NCBI GenBank assembly: GCA_023014485.1
Contig: JAJOZX010009446.1
Location: forward strand, 90,001-154,000
DNA from: Bathynomus jamesi
Taxonomy: Eukaryota; Arthropoda; Malacostraca; Isopoda; Cirolanidae
Reading direction: 5' to 3'
DNA length: 64,000 nucleotides
Positions 11,370 through 22,186 of this stretch are shown in pieces (positions within the stretch are counted from its first letter, which is position 1; every line of letters starts with the position of its first letter). The position numbers and the translations under genes are program-made. A model generated the notes under the pieces. The model made no database searches and had not been told where the DNA came from. It worked only from the letters and a program-made list of their open reading frames with translations.

Positions 11370-11738
11370 GGTAGGTCGCATGGTTATGACATATATAACA
11401 TTATTTAGTCAATAAACACTTGAGGTCGTTGCATCAATAGGTCCGCCTTCCTACAGTTTCGACCTCCTCACCTCTTAAGAAGTCCTGGTTACGGGACTGG
11501 ACTGGACATTTGTAATTGTTTGAAAAAATTTCTGTGATAACTGTTGTACCTAATTAGTTTTTTATTTTGTATCATATTTGAATGAGACTGTTCTAATAAA
11601 ACAGTACAATTGATTTTACACTCGCTCATTGGTGGTCTGTTTTAAGAAATTTTTTTTAGTACTATGCCCTTTTTATTTTAGGGGGGTACCCTTTTTTCTT
11701 TGGAAACCCCCTTACTGAAATGCCTAGATTCGTCCTTG
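11370..11738 (-). mobile_element. Truncated copy of the 53.8-54.6 kb non-autonomous element
   Basis: Inverse of 53794-54190: shared blocks include the terminus (inverse of CAAGGGCGGATCTAGGCATT), CAGACCACCAATGAGCGAGTG-like sequence and GATACAAAATAAAAAACTAAT. The outer end lies at 11738, directly before LINE-A endonuclease sequence. The other end is lost near 11370. Confidence 0.65.
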
Positions 11739-13511
11739 ATACCTTGAACGACTTATGCAAGAAACAACGGCAGACTTTACGTGCCTCACGGGAACTCATC
11801 TGTAGGACTGCCAGACGAACTGTGAAAACTGAGTTTTGTATCGACAAAAAAAAAAAAATTACAAATTCACAACTGTAACATACTTCGAGCCGACAAAACA
11901 GTAAGACGTTAAAGAGGATGTGTTATTAATACACAAGAAAAACATATGGCAGAAATGACTACAAGTACTTCAAACAACTATGTAGAATTAGTAGCAGCAA
12001 AAGTTGAAATATTAAATATGGTATTAATTGTAATATATAGACTCCCAAACACCAACTACAAAATTCTCAGATACCATTACAGAGAAGTTAGGAACTGGAT
12101 GAAAGCTCTACACTCCCCAACCCCAAATACTATTCTCTCAGGTGATTTTAATTTCCCATTTATGAAATATAAAAGGATAGAAAAAATATATGTATAAACC
12201 AAGACAAAGGAGGCACAAGAGAAGACCAGGAGCAGGCAAAAATGCAAGAGCTAGCTGATGAATTTATGTTAACACAAGAAACAACGGAAAATACAAGAAA
12301 AAAGAACTGCCCAGATTTGATACTCACAAACAATAACAATCTAATTGATAACAAAATATCACAAACTATAATATCAGATCACAACATTATTGAAATAACA
12401 TCCAATATAAAAGCAATAGGGAAGGAAAGAACACGCCCTATAAAAAGAGGCAAATTCAAAATGTTTAATTTTCACTAAGGCTAGAAATTGGGAAGATATT
12501 GCATCCAGCATGGAAACAATAGACTGGAGAACCATCTTTAAGGACAAGACAACGGAAGAGATGCTAATAACCCTAGAAAAGAAGACGCAAGAAATTGTGG
12601 AAAGACGTCCTAAAAACCAATAAAGAGGAAAGAGAAGCAGGTTCGAAAGACAAAAGAGATCATTGTTCTTCAACAGAAAAAGAGTGACTGCAAAATTAAG
12701 AAACTGCAAAGACAACAACACCAGAAAAATATTGAATGATAAACTGGAGAGTATAGAGTGCGTCATACAGGGTCTAATTGAGAATTATGCGGAGAAAGAA
12801 GATGACGCCAAAGTAGCGCTAAAGGTTAACTCAAAATACTTCTATAATTTTTACAAAAAGGAAGAGGAAAAAATCACTCGACTATCAGATCTTTGAAGAA
12901 TGAAAATGTTTCAAACGATGAGCTAAAATAAGTATGTAAAATATTAAGAGCTCAGTACGAATCATCTTTCAGTTTCCCAGAAATTGATAAACTAATATGC
13001 GATAGAAACGCGTTCTTTGAAGAAGAATTACTAGGGAAAAGTATAACGGACTTTGACTTCATAACAGATGATATCATACAAGTTATAGGGAAACTAAAAA
13101 CCCTATATTGGATATGGAGACGATCAATAGACACGGGAGAAATACCGAGCATCCTGAAAAGATCGAACATAATTCCAATACAGTATATGGAGGAGGAGAT
13201 CGACCCCAGGCTAAACACTGTAGCCCAGTTTCACTTACATCTCATCTCATCAAAATATATGAAAGAATATTTAGAGAAAAAATTTGACATTTTAGAAACT
13301 CAGAAAAAATTATATGATAACCACATGGATTCCGGTCTGGAAGATCGTCCCTATCACAGCTAATGGAACACGAAACAACATTACTGATGCACTCGAAAAC
13401 AATGAAAACTATGATGTGATATATACAGACTTTGCCAAGGCGTTCGACAAGTGTGACCATGAAATCATAGCACAAACTGAAATATATGGGAATAACAGGA
13501 AAAGTAGGAAA

Positions 13512-13692
13512 ATGGGGTGGTCGGTCAATTCAACCCCTGGTCAACTCAACCCCCTGCGAACTTAACCTACTGTCAACTCAACCCCCAATCAACCCCCCCT
13601 GTCAACTGGAGGTTGGGTTGACCGGGGTTGGGTTGACAAGGGGTTGAATTGACAGGGGCTTGAATTGACATGGGGTTGAGTTGACATGGAAC
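13512..13692. repeat. Foldback insert of GTTGA/TCAAC pentamer-like units
   Basis: The first half repeats TCAACTCAACCCC-type units and the second half repeats the inverse GGGGTTGAGTTGACA-type units, so the strand can fold on itself. It interrupts LINE-A copy 0 right after the GKVGKW codons. Confidence 0.75.
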
Positions 13693-14383
13693 CAGTACCA
13701 TCCTTTGCTGATAACAAAAATTAATAGAAAAATAAGGAACTCAGAGAATATAGGATCTCTACAAATAGACATGAACAGAATCTATAATTGGTCTGAAGGC
13801 AATAATATGAAACTGAGAAATTTCAACTATTAAGGTACGGAAGAAATAAGGACCTAAAACCCGTGAAATACTATACCCGAAATGGACAAGAAATTGAGAG
13901 AAACTCGAAAGCAAAAGATTTAGGAATTGCAATGAGTTATGACGCGAAATTTTAAACAAAATGAGATAGCAGTAACCAGAGCAAAGACAATAACTGGTCA
14001 GATACTGAGAATCTTTAATAGAAGGGATAGGAATATAATGATTCCTCTGTTGAAAACACTGATCATACCCAAGATGGAGTATTGCTCAGTCTTAACATCT
14101 TCATATAAAAAAAGAAATTAGTGAACTAGGAGGGATTCAGGGAAGCTTCACAGCCAAGATCAATGGATGCAAATAACTACATTACTGGGAAAGGTTACGC
14201 GAATTAAATTTATATTCGCTGGAAAGAAGAGGAGGAGGCACCCCATTATTTACACTTGGAAAATAATGGAGGAACTTCTCCCTAATCTTATTTTGAACCC
14301 TATAACCACTCAATCAACAGTGAAAAGTAAGAAAGGAAGAATGTGTAGTGTTCTCAATTTAAGGGCTAGACAGGGAACATCCT

Positions 14384-15096
14384 TGTGAAAAATGCTCTGT
14401 ATGAATTGGTCCCCAATTAACCCACTCCTAACATCTACAGTCTAACTGCAGAGTAGGTTAAGCCCAGCGTTGTAGGGTCAGCCTCGAGATTTCGGAAATG
14501 GTCCAGAGCGGGCCGAGTAAATTGAGGTCTACAGTAAAATTCCTTACCAAATTAGGTTAGGGTAATTTACCGTAGCCTTGGTTAAACTATGAGTTGATGC
14601 TAGGTCTTAGACCCAATGTAGGCCTAATCTAACTGGACCTAGTTAAACTGTTATCACTAAACTGGGGTTTAGAAATACAACGGTTCACTTCCCGAGTGTT
14701 ATTAGGTAAGTCATGGCCTGATCTTCTTTATGGAGTCCTTCTATTTGCTTAAATTAGGTGAGTGCACTTTAAAAAGCTGTATTTATTTCTTCCGTTTCAA
14801 GCCCCTCGCTCGCCATGCCGCTGTTATTGCATGTTCTTTTTTTCTGACCTTTTCCTCCAGCTTTTTTTGTGTTGGTTGGTTGATTAGCAGTGTCATTATT
14901 TCAATACTACAAAGTACGCTTTATCACACGATATATTAACACTAGTGTGAAGATTAACTCTGGTCAGCAACCGATTGGTTTCATCCACCCAGTCATTGAC
15001 ATAAAAGGAGTTTACAAATTGTTAGACTAACTACCTACCTACTCAGTTGACCATTTCCGTTACCTCCCGACTACCCAAACGTATCAGTTTTCCATA
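14384..15096. mobile_element. 713-bp insertion of unknown type in LINE-A copy 0
   Basis: The LINE sequence stops at ATCCT (14379-14383) and resumes at ATCCT (15097-15101), a candidate 5-bp target duplication. The insert has no ORF or clear inverted ends and remains unclassified. Confidence 0.5.
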
Positions 15097-15241
15097 ATCC
15101 TCAACCCTGAAGGAAAATAATTGCTGTGAGAGGAACAAGACTTTTTCAACCAGCTGCCGAAAGAACTAAGGAACACGATTGGATATCTTTAAAAAAATAC
15201 TTCCATTAAAATGGTGTCCCGCCAAAGTTCATAGTATGATG

Positions 15242-15244
<3 letters not shown>

Positions 15245-15279
<35 letters not shown>

Positions 15280-15302
15280 CGATATATATATATATATATA
15301 TA
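15245..15302. repeat. (CA)n-(TA)n microsatellite between two LINE tails
   Basis: About 17 CA units followed by about 11 TA units. Separates the 3' ends of LINE-A copies 0 and 1. Confidence 0.95.
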
Positions 15303-15345
15303 CACCTTACCTTACAACCTTACAAAGGTTCCACGTGATGATTTC

Positions 15346-18300
15346 TCATTTCGCGAAGGTCAAGCGTGTCGCGCCTCCTCTCGAGTTGGCCTGGTGAAGT
15401 AGTGAGTTGGATTCTTGCACTCTCCACCTCACATAGCCAGGTACGCCCGGCTCATCGGGGATTGTTCTGAGCCAGGCGTCAAGTCTTCTTTTGAAGATTT
15501 CCACTGCAACTCCCTTCGTGTTTCTTAGGTCTTTGGGCAGCTGATTAAATAGTTTTGGTCCTCTCACTACAAAACTATTTTCTTTCAGGGTTAAGGATGT
15601 TCCCTGTCTCGCCTTCAATTTGGGAATACGACACAGTCTACAGTTTCTACCTTCCACCGTTGTTTCGGGAGTTATGGGATTCAGAGTAAGATTAGGGACT
15701 AGTTTCTCCATTATTTTCCAAGTGTAAATAATGGTGTATCTCTCTTCTCCTTTCCAGTGAATATAGGTCTAGTTCTCGTAACCTTTCCCAGTAATTTAGT
15801 TCTTTGCACCCATTGATCTTGGCTGTGAAACTTCTTTGAATCCCCTCCAGCTGTCTAATGTCTTCTTTTTTATATGGGGATGTTAGGACCGAGCAGTATT
15901 CCAGTTTGGGTATTATCAGGGTTTTCAGTAGAGGGATCATTACATTCCTATCCCTTCGTTTAAAAGTTCTCAATATCTGACCCGTTATTCTCTTTGCTCT
16001 GTTTACTGCTATCTTATTTTGTGTTTCAAATTTCACATCATCTGTCATTACAACCCCTAAATCTTTTGCTCTGGAATTTCTCTGGACTTCCTGTCCATTT
16101 GGGGTATAATATTCCATGGACTTTAGGTCTTCTCTTTTTCCGTACCGTAATAGCTGAAATTTCTCGGTGTTAAACTTCATATTGTTGTCTTCCGTCCACT
16201 TGTAAATTTTGTTTATGTCGGTTTGTAGAGATCCTATGTCTTCTGGTTTTCGTATTTTTCTACTGATCTTTGTGTCATCCGCAAAGGATGTTACTGTGCT
16301 GTCTCTGGTAACGTCCTCATCTATGTCAGTTAGCATGATTATGAAGAGTAGTGGAGCTAATACCGTTCCTTGTGGTACTGAGCTGAGGACCTCTGATTCT
16401 GATGAAGATACTCCTTGTACTGTAACGACTTGCCTCCGCTCACTAAGGAATTATATATCCATTTCCCTACTTTTCCTGTTATTCCCATATATTTCAGTTT
16501 ATGTATTATGATTCCATGGTCACACTTGTCGAACGCTTTAGCAAAGTCTGTGTATAGTACATCATAGTTTTCATTACTTTCAAGTGAATCAATAATGTTG
16601 TTGTAGTGTTCCATTAGTTGTGACAGGCATGATCTGCCAGACCGAAACCCGTGTTGGTTATCATTGAATTTTTTCTGAGTTTCCAAAAAGTCATAGATTT
16701 TCTGTCTAACAATTCTTTCAAATATTTTGGTGAGATGAGATGCAAGCGACACTGGCCTATAGTTTTTGGCCTCGGATCGATCTCCTTTATATATTGGGAC
16801 TATGTTCGCGCTTTTCAGGATGCCCGGTATTTCTCCCGTGTTTAATGATCGTCTCCATATCCAGTATAGGGGCTCAGCGATTGCATTCTTGCAGTTTTTG
16901 ATCAGTGTGGCATTCCATTTATCCGGTCCTGCCGCTGAGTGTGTTTTTAGTTTCCCTATGACTTGTGCAATATCATCCGTCGTAAAGTCGAAATCCGTTA
17001 TACTTTCCCCTTGTGGTTCTTCTTCAAAGAACGCGTTTCTATCGCATATCAGTTTGTCAGTTTTTGGGATACTGAAAGATGATTCATACTGAGCTTTTAA
17101 TATTTCAGATACTTCTGTTAGATCATCAGATAAAACACTGTTCTCATTTTTTAAAGGCCCGATAGTCGCATAGTTTTTCGACTTTCTTTTTGCGAAATTA
17201 TAGAAGTACTTTGAGTTAGCCTTTATCGCTTCTATAGCGTCATCTTCTTTTTCTGTATGCTCCTCGATTAGTTCCTGTATGACGACATCGATACTTTGCA
17301 GTTTATCATTTAATATTTTTCTGATGTTGTTATATTTACAATTACTTAATTTTACAGTCATTCTTTTTCTCTTTCGGAACAATGCCCTCTTTTGTCTTTC
17401 GAACCTGCTTCTCTTTCCTCTTTGTTGTATCTTTGGGACATGTTTTTCCACAATTTCTAACGTCTTCTCCTCTAACGTCATTAGCATCTCTTCCGTTGTC
17501 TTGGCCTCGAAAATGGTTTTCCAATCTATTACTTCCATGCTGGATGTCACATCTTCCCAGTTTATAGCTTTGGAGTGAAAATTAAAAATTTCGAATTTGC
17601 TTCTTTCTGTTGTGCGTGTTCTTTCCTTTCCTGTTGCCTTTATATTAGTTGTTATTTCAATGATGTTGTGGTCTGATATCCTAGTTGGGGATATTTCCAC
17701 ATTATCAATTAGATTACTGTTGTCTGTGAATACCAAATCTAGGCAGTTGTTTTTTCTTGTGTTTTCTGTTATTTCTTGCGTTAACATAAATTCATCAGCT
17801 AAAGCTAGTAGCATTTTTACCTGCTCCTGGTCTTCTCATGTGCCCCCCTTGTCCTGGTGTATACATATATTTTTCCTATCCTTTTATATTTCATGAATGG
17901 GAAATTAAAATCACACAGAGAAAAATATTTGGGGTTGGAGAGTGTAGATCTTTTACCAAGTTTCTTACCTCTGTAATGGAATCTGAAAATTTTGAGGTTG
18001 GCGTGTTTGGGGGTCTGTACATTACAATTAGTACCATATTTAATTTTTCAATTTTTGCTGCCACACATTCCACGTAGTTGTTTGAGGTACTTATAGCCAT
18101 TTCTGCTATGTGCCTTTCGTGTGTGTAAATAACACATCCTCCTTTACGTCTCACTGTTCTGTCGGCTCGGAGGATGTTATATTTGTCAATTTGTATTTCT
18201 TTTTTGTCAATACAGGACTCACAATTTTCACAGTTCGCCTGGCAGTCCTTTAGATGAGTTTCCGTGAGGCATGTAAAGTCTGCTCCGGCTTCTTGCATGA

Positions 18301-18474
18301 GTCCTTTCAGGTATAAAACTTTGTTTGTGGAGTGGTTTGATTTGAGGCCCTGTATGTTGGCTAGGATTATTTTTATTTTTTCTCTTTCTTTTTCGCATAC
18401 AGTTGGTTCCGATTCGTTTTCCAATGGGGGTGCCGGTTTCTTTGCCTTGTGGTCCTCCGAGAATTTACCTCTTT
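15346..18474 (-). pseudogene. LINE-A ORF2: endonuclease and reverse transcriptase, frameshifted
   Basis: The endonuclease starts at ILANIQGLKSN (~18380) with LTETHLKD and GGCVIYTHERH, then VMYRPPN and RISDHNIIEI. A frameshift near 17900 splits it. The reverse transcriptase has AAGPDKWNATLIKNC, IVPIYKGDRSEAKNYRPVSL, DNQHGFRSGRSC, LYTDFAKAFDKCDHGI and, after a frameshift near 16360, SFADDTKISRKI, the catalytic FADD box. The tail has WERLRELDLYSLERRRE and DEPGVPGYVRWRVQE, a C-terminal pattern shared by CR1/L2-like LINEs. It would nick DNA and copy its RNA at the target. At least four frameshifts show that this copy is inactive. Confidence 0.85.
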
Positions 18475-19099
18475 TTATCTTTGTCGGTACCTGTTGTCCC
18501 GATGACGCATGTAGTGCCTTTGGTCGTACCTTCTGTCTGGCTCTCGGATTTCTATATTTATATTTGTCAGCTGGTTTTGTAATTGCTTGAGAGTATTTAA
18601 CAGCTGAAATGTGTTGGCTGCGTCTAAAAAATTGCCACTCTTCTTTGATGTTCGTTTTTTCTGTTCCCTCGTTGCGTTCCTTTGAGGGTGGTGGTATCGG
18701 CATTTTTTTTCATATTTGCAACTCCCATATCTTTCATAAGTGTTGCAGATCGTAAGATGGTGGAACATGCATTTCTTATCAAACTTGCAGTATCCACTTG
18801 TGTAATGCATTTTGCATAATGTGGGATGTGCATATATGCATTGCCCATCCCGATATCTGCAGTTTCCTTTCGCGTAGTATTTGCATATGATATTTTCTAC
18901 GCTTCTGCTTTCTTTCTTATTATTTTCCAAGTTCTTAGTTTTGGCATTATCATTAATTTTCTTTGGTTGCTTATTTTCTACGTTTTTAGTTATTATCCTT
19001 TTATCGTTTCGCTTGTTGGACCGTTTGTCTACTTTGCCACTTTTACTTATTTCTTTCCTTTCATCTATGTCTTCCTTCCGTATTATATTGTTTATGTCG

Positions 19100-19100
<1 letters not shown>
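18475..19100 (-). pseudogene. LINE-A ORF1 with three CCCH zinc fingers (5' end lost)
   Basis: A Lys/Asn-rich basic stretch leads into three fingers. Finger 1 is C-x7-C-x6-C-x3-H (CKYYAKGNCRYRDGQCIYAH), finger 2 is C-x8-C-x5-C-x3-H (CKMHYTSGYCKFDKKCMFHH), finger 3 is C-x8-C-x5-C-x3-H (CNTYERYGSCKYEKKCRYHH). A helical segment with Leu/Gln repeats (LLNTLKQLQNQLTNI) and an Arg-rich tail follow. LINE ORF1 proteins bind RNA and help form the retrotransposition particle. CCCH fingers are known RNA binders, so RNA binding is the natural inference. The frame is intact from the TA tract to the TGA at 18475; the N-terminus is missing. Confidence 0.8.

Positions 19101-19103
<3 letters not shown>

Positions 19104-19164
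<61 letters not shown>
19104..19164. repeat. (TA)n microsatellite at 5' edge of LINE-A copy 1
   Basis: About 30 TA units. LINE-A homology with copy 2 stops here. Confidence 0.95.
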
Positions 19165-19166
<2 letters not shown>

Positions 19167-19167
<1 letters not shown>

Positions 19168-19470
19168 GCCCCTCGGAGATAAATTAAAATGAATTACTCC
19201 AAGAGGGTATAATATTGTACTGCTGGATCGGGAAGACCGTCTCGATGTCTCATATTCCCGCAATTACAGAGCACTTAGTGGAACCTGTAGAGTGTAGATG
19301 TCTTTTCACTAGTTCCCAAAAGTCAAAGAACAATGAAACACTTTGGCGTTATTGATTTAATTAATTTTGGGCAGGATGGTTATTAATCAGTTATAGTAAA
19401 TCAATTGTTTCTTTTTCACAGAGAGTTACTAATATGAATATTTCTTCAATAAAAGTTTATAAGTACAATA
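19167..19470. other. Short unassigned interval
   Basis: No gene or recognised repeat between the LINE-A 5' edge and the orphan-transposon terminus. Confidence 0.4.
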
Positions 19471-20530
19471 ACACTGGTCTACAAATTTTGAAAAAGTTTG
19501 TGCTTCGGAGATAAAATTTGTTTCCTATTATGGATTTTCGGGTGCTGAAAACGAATATGACCATAAAAACAGTCGATTGGTTAGTTTCCAAGAAAATTTA
19601 AGTTACACATTTTGCGTATATGTATACCATATTTTAGTAACATACCTGTATAATGCAGTCACTTATATTGATTCAACCCGTCGCTTCTTTGCTTGTCTCT
19701 TGTATTCAACTTCTGGAGCATCTCTTGTTATTGTTCAGCAGTAGTCTGCTAACAATGATGGACTCCATTTCCCCTCGTAGTGTTTCTCCATCGCTGAGAT
19801 ATCCTGGTGGAAACGTTCACCATGTTCATCGCTGACTGCTCCGCACTTGGCCGGAAAAAATTCCTGGTGCGAATGGAGGAAAATTGGTTGCTACTAACCG
19901 GAAAGCATTCCACGCTGTCTTCTTCTCACCACCTAGGATACGGTCGAACTCCTCATCTCTAAGAAGCTCGCGGATCTGTGGACTAACAAATACACCCTCC
20001 TTGATTTTTGCTTTACTGAGCTTTGGGAATTTACCATCGAGGTACTTAAAAGTTGCCCCCGTTTTATACATAGCCTTAACAAAATTTTTCATGACGCCCA
20101 GTTTGATGTGTAAGGGTGGTAACAAAATCTTGCTCGATTCTACAAGTGAAGGATACTGAACATTTTTTGTTCCAGGTTCCAATGAGTGTCGGAGTGGCCA
20201 ATCCTTCTTGATGTAATGAGAAGTCCTAGCCCGACTATCCCATTCACACAGAAAACAGCAATACTTAGTGTAGCCCGGCTGCAGTCCAAGCACGATAGCA
20301 ACAACTTTCAAGTCACCACAAACCTGCCACTGATGTTTGTCATGGTTTATACAGTTCAAAAAGTTGCAGTTTCATGTTGTCATATGTTTCCTTCATGTGG
20401 ACTGCATGACCAACTGGAATTGATGGCAATACGTTGCCAACATGCAACAAAACAACTTTTAGACTCATGTTCGATGAATCAATGAACAGCTAAGCGAAAT
20501 CAGGATTCTATAAAAAGTACACTTATCTTC
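19471..20530 (-). pseudogene. Second copy of the orphan transposon, cut by viral sequence
   Basis: The terminus ACACTGGTCTAC lies at 19471, followed by the same gene as at 2830-5117. From the 5' side: LFIDSSNMSLKVVLLHVGN (with TAG at the expected Trp), a frameshift, then QWQVCGDLKV, CFLCEWDSRARTSHYI, KILLPPLHIKLGVMKNF and IRELLRDEEFD. About 40 residues are deleted after RLVATNF, and the C-terminal GERFHQDISAMEK block, with a TGA for Trp, ends near 19660. Upstream of ~20530 the homology gives way to the virus-like unit, so exon 1 and most of exon 2 are missing. Confidence 0.8.
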
Positions 20531-20609
20531 GTACATCTCATTGTGTTCGTTATCCTTGAATTTAATAGACGTGTCTCTCCGTTGGTCTTCATTGTTCAAG
20601 AATTACGTT

Positions 20610-21320
20610 ATGTGTCGACGTGGTCGTTTTCGTCAACATTTTTGTCGAAGGAAATATGGTCGTCAACCTCATCGTAGGAATGTCAGAAGGCGTGTTAAGA
20701 GGAATATGTTTACAGCTTTAATGAAATTTGTTTACTTCGATAAAAATACTTTGGGTGTAAATACAGATGGAATTTATACTTTGTCTTTGGATCTCTTAAG
20801 TACTGAAGCTAAAGCTACTATTTTAAATTTCAATTATTATCAGGTTACTGGTGTATCTTTTCAATGTATACAACAAATGGATATGTCTGGTTATGTTATT
20901 AACTTTGAGGATTCGTTAGGTCGTAGGAAAGATGTTAGAGAGGTTGTAGAAAGAGATCCTAATGTAGGGATGTCACCTGTTCCTTATTTAATTGTCCCTC
21001 ATGCTGTTTTGTTTGAACCTAATCTTGACACTTCACATAGTGCAGAGCAGGTAATGATGCATCCACGAACTAGATGGTTCTCTCCTTTTAAAGGATTCCG
21101 AATGTATCGTAGACTAAATCAAGTGTGTCAATTAGGTCAACAAGTTACTGCTCAATTCCCACAAAGTTTGATTAAGATATCTACTAATGATTTAACAAGG
21201 TCATTAGGCAGAATATATGTTGGTAAATATACACCTGAAGGTTCTAAACAAAATGAGTATGCATTTAATAATATTAATAGAATTGTATTTTACCTTAAGT
21301 TGTATGGAATAAAACAATAA
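20610..21320 (+). CDS. Circovirus-like (CRESS-DNA virus) capsid protein, endogenous, full-length ORF
   Basis: 236 residues, the size of circovirid capsids. The N-terminus (about residues 1-36) is rich in Arg with interspersed aromatic residues, as in the DNA-binding, nuclear-targeting tails of circovirus capsids. The rest is beta-rich with aromatic pairs such as FNYYQVTGVSFQC, fitting a jelly-roll coat. The ATG at 20610 is preferred over an in-frame upstream ATG at 20541, because the duplicate also has ATG followed by the basic tail here and the upstream part overlaps transposon-derived sequence. A hairpin with the CRESS nonanucleotide lies 40 bp past the stop, strong support for a viral origin. 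No Rep gene is seen in the unit. There is no stop or frameshift, implying a recent insertion or constraint. Family assignment rests on features, not on a search. Confidence 0.75.
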   Translation: MCRRGRFRQHFCRRKYGRQPHRRNVRRRVKRNMFTALMKFVYFDKNTLGVNTDGIYTLSLDLLSTEAKATILNFNYYQVTGVSFQCIQQMDMSGYVINFEDSLGRRKDVREVVERDPNVGMSPVPYLIVPHAVLFEPNLDTSHSAEQVMMHPRTRWFSPFKGFRMYRRLNQVCQLGQQVTAQFPQSLIKISTNDLTRSLGRIYVGKYTPEGSKQNEYAFNNINRIVFYLKLYGIKQ

Positions 21321-21359
21321 ACAAACAAATGACTCATAATTCTATTTTTATCCTCTTGG

Positions 21360-21394
21360 CACTTTTCGCTGTTTAGTATTACCAGCGAAAAGTG
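21360..21394 (+). other. CRESS-virus-type replication origin stem-loop
   Basis: CACTTTTCGCTG (21360-21371) and CAGCGAAAAGTG (21383-21394) form a perfect 12-bp stem. The 11-base loop TTTAGTATTAC contains TAGTATTAC (21374-21382), matching the NANTATTAC nonanucleotide at which Rep nicks circovirus and related genomes to start rolling-circle replication. It lies 40 bp after the capsid-like stop on the same strand. The second tandem unit is truncated before this point. Confidence 0.9.
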
Positions 21395-21803
21395 AAAAAT
21401 TCCAACAACACCATATATGGGCAATGACGTCATAATGTGTGGATGACTCAGTGCATACCCCACGCGGTTTACTATTAAGACTTCATAGCCTTATAACTCA
21501 TTTCTGCTGAGATCTAAAAATAGCTCTGACGTCACGGAGTTTAAGATTACACCTCATACGTCATTGTATATATTTTTTTCATTTTTTAAATTAAATATCT
21601 AATCAGTAGTATAACCGTAAAGGACTAAACTGTAAATGAGTTCGTACGTCAGTCTAGTCTAATCAAACTTTTAATGATACAATATTCATTAAGCCGGGCA
21701 TCAATCATCTCATGGCAGCCTCGCAGAGTTAGAGCCTCGCCAGATTAGAGTAAATGTCAGCAAAAGAGTATTATGTTACGAGGCCAATTGTTCTTCATGG
21801 TCA
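21395..21803. other. Spacer after the origin, possible viral intergenic DNA
   Basis: AT-rich with no Rep-like motif in any frame by eye. TGACGTCA occurs at about 21425 and 21528, and related ACGTCA/TACGTC words occur nearby. They could be iterons or cAMP-response-like sites, but their spacing is irregular. Confidence 0.4.
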
Positions 21804-22110
21804 TAGCCCGACTATCCCATTCACACAGAAAACAGCAATACTTAATGTAGCCCGGCTGCAGTCCAAGCACGATAGCAACAACTTTCAAGTCACCACAAAC
21901 CTGCCACTGATGTTTGTCATAGTTTATGCAGTTCAAAAAGTTGCATTTTCATGTTGTCGTATGTTTCCTTCATGTGGACTGCATGACTAACTGGAATTGA
22001 TGGCAATACGTTGCCAACATGCAACAAAACAGCTTTTAGACTCAACTTCGATGAATCAATGAACAGCTAAGCGAAATCAGGATTCTATAAAAAGTACACT
22101 TATCTTCGTA
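21804..22110 (-). pseudogene. Third fragment of the orphan transposon gene
   Basis: Same exon pieces as 20227-20530 (the CFLC region down to LFIDSS), carried along in the tandem duplication. Frameshifted. Confidence 0.75.
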
Positions 22111-22186
22111 CATCTCACTGTGTTCGTTATCCTTGAATTGAATAGACGTGTCTCTCCGTTGGTCTTCATTGTTCAAGAATTACGTC

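Larger units (their letters stand above)
11739..15235 (+). mobile_element. LINE-A copy 0, 5'-truncated and heavily decayed
   Basis: Nucleotide and protein blocks match LINE-A copies 1 and 2. From the left: an endonuclease remnant (ADKTVR, HMAEMTTSTSNNY), GDFNFPFMKYKRI (12141-12179), the SDHNIIEI block, reverse transcriptase blocks including YTDFAKAFDKCDHEI (~13423-13467), then TLIIPKMEYCSVLTSSYKK and the C-terminal tail. Many frameshifts. It is interrupted by a foldback insert (13512-13692) and a 713-bp insertion (14384-15096), after which the tail (FNQLPKELRN) resumes. It ends against a microsatellite, tail to tail with copy 1. Confidence 0.75.
15313..19166 (-). mobile_element. LINE-A copy 1, nearly full length
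   Basis: Minus-strand non-LTR retrotransposon of CR1/L2 character. ORF1 (19100-18475) has CCCH fingers and ORF2 (18474-15346) has an apurinic-type endonuclease, reverse transcriptase and C-terminal tail. The 5' side is cut at a (TA)n tract; comparison with copy 2 shows about 300 bp of ORF1 missing. The 3' end lies at the (CA)n-(TA)n microsatellite. Confidence 0.85.
20227..21803. repeat. Tandem unit 1 (1,577 bp): transposon piece, capsid, origin, spacer
   Basis: Every homologous landmark in the next unit is displaced by exactly 1,577: TAGCCCGACT at 20227 and 21804, and capsid ATG at 20610 and 22187. The unit contains a 5' piece of the orphan transposon (minus), the capsid-like ORF (plus), the origin-type hairpin and ~410 bp of unassigned spacer. 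Confidence 0.85.

Noticed and set aside
16200..18080. Plus-strand ORFs opposite LINE-A ORF2
   Set aside because: Shadow frames of the LINE-A protein-coding strand; no independent features.
18870..19192. Long plus- and minus-strand ORFs rich in Ile-Tyr repeats
   Set aside because: Translations of the (TA)n microsatellite and antisense of LINE-A ORF1.
20541..20609. In-frame upstream extension of the capsid-like ORF
   Set aside because: This part overlaps the edge of transposon-derived sequence; the duplicate supports ATG at 20610/22187 followed at once by the basic tail.
21754..21803. Short ORF after the origin as a possible start of Rep
   Set aside because: No rolling-circle or helicase motif before the duplication boundary cuts it; it then runs antisense to transposon sequence.
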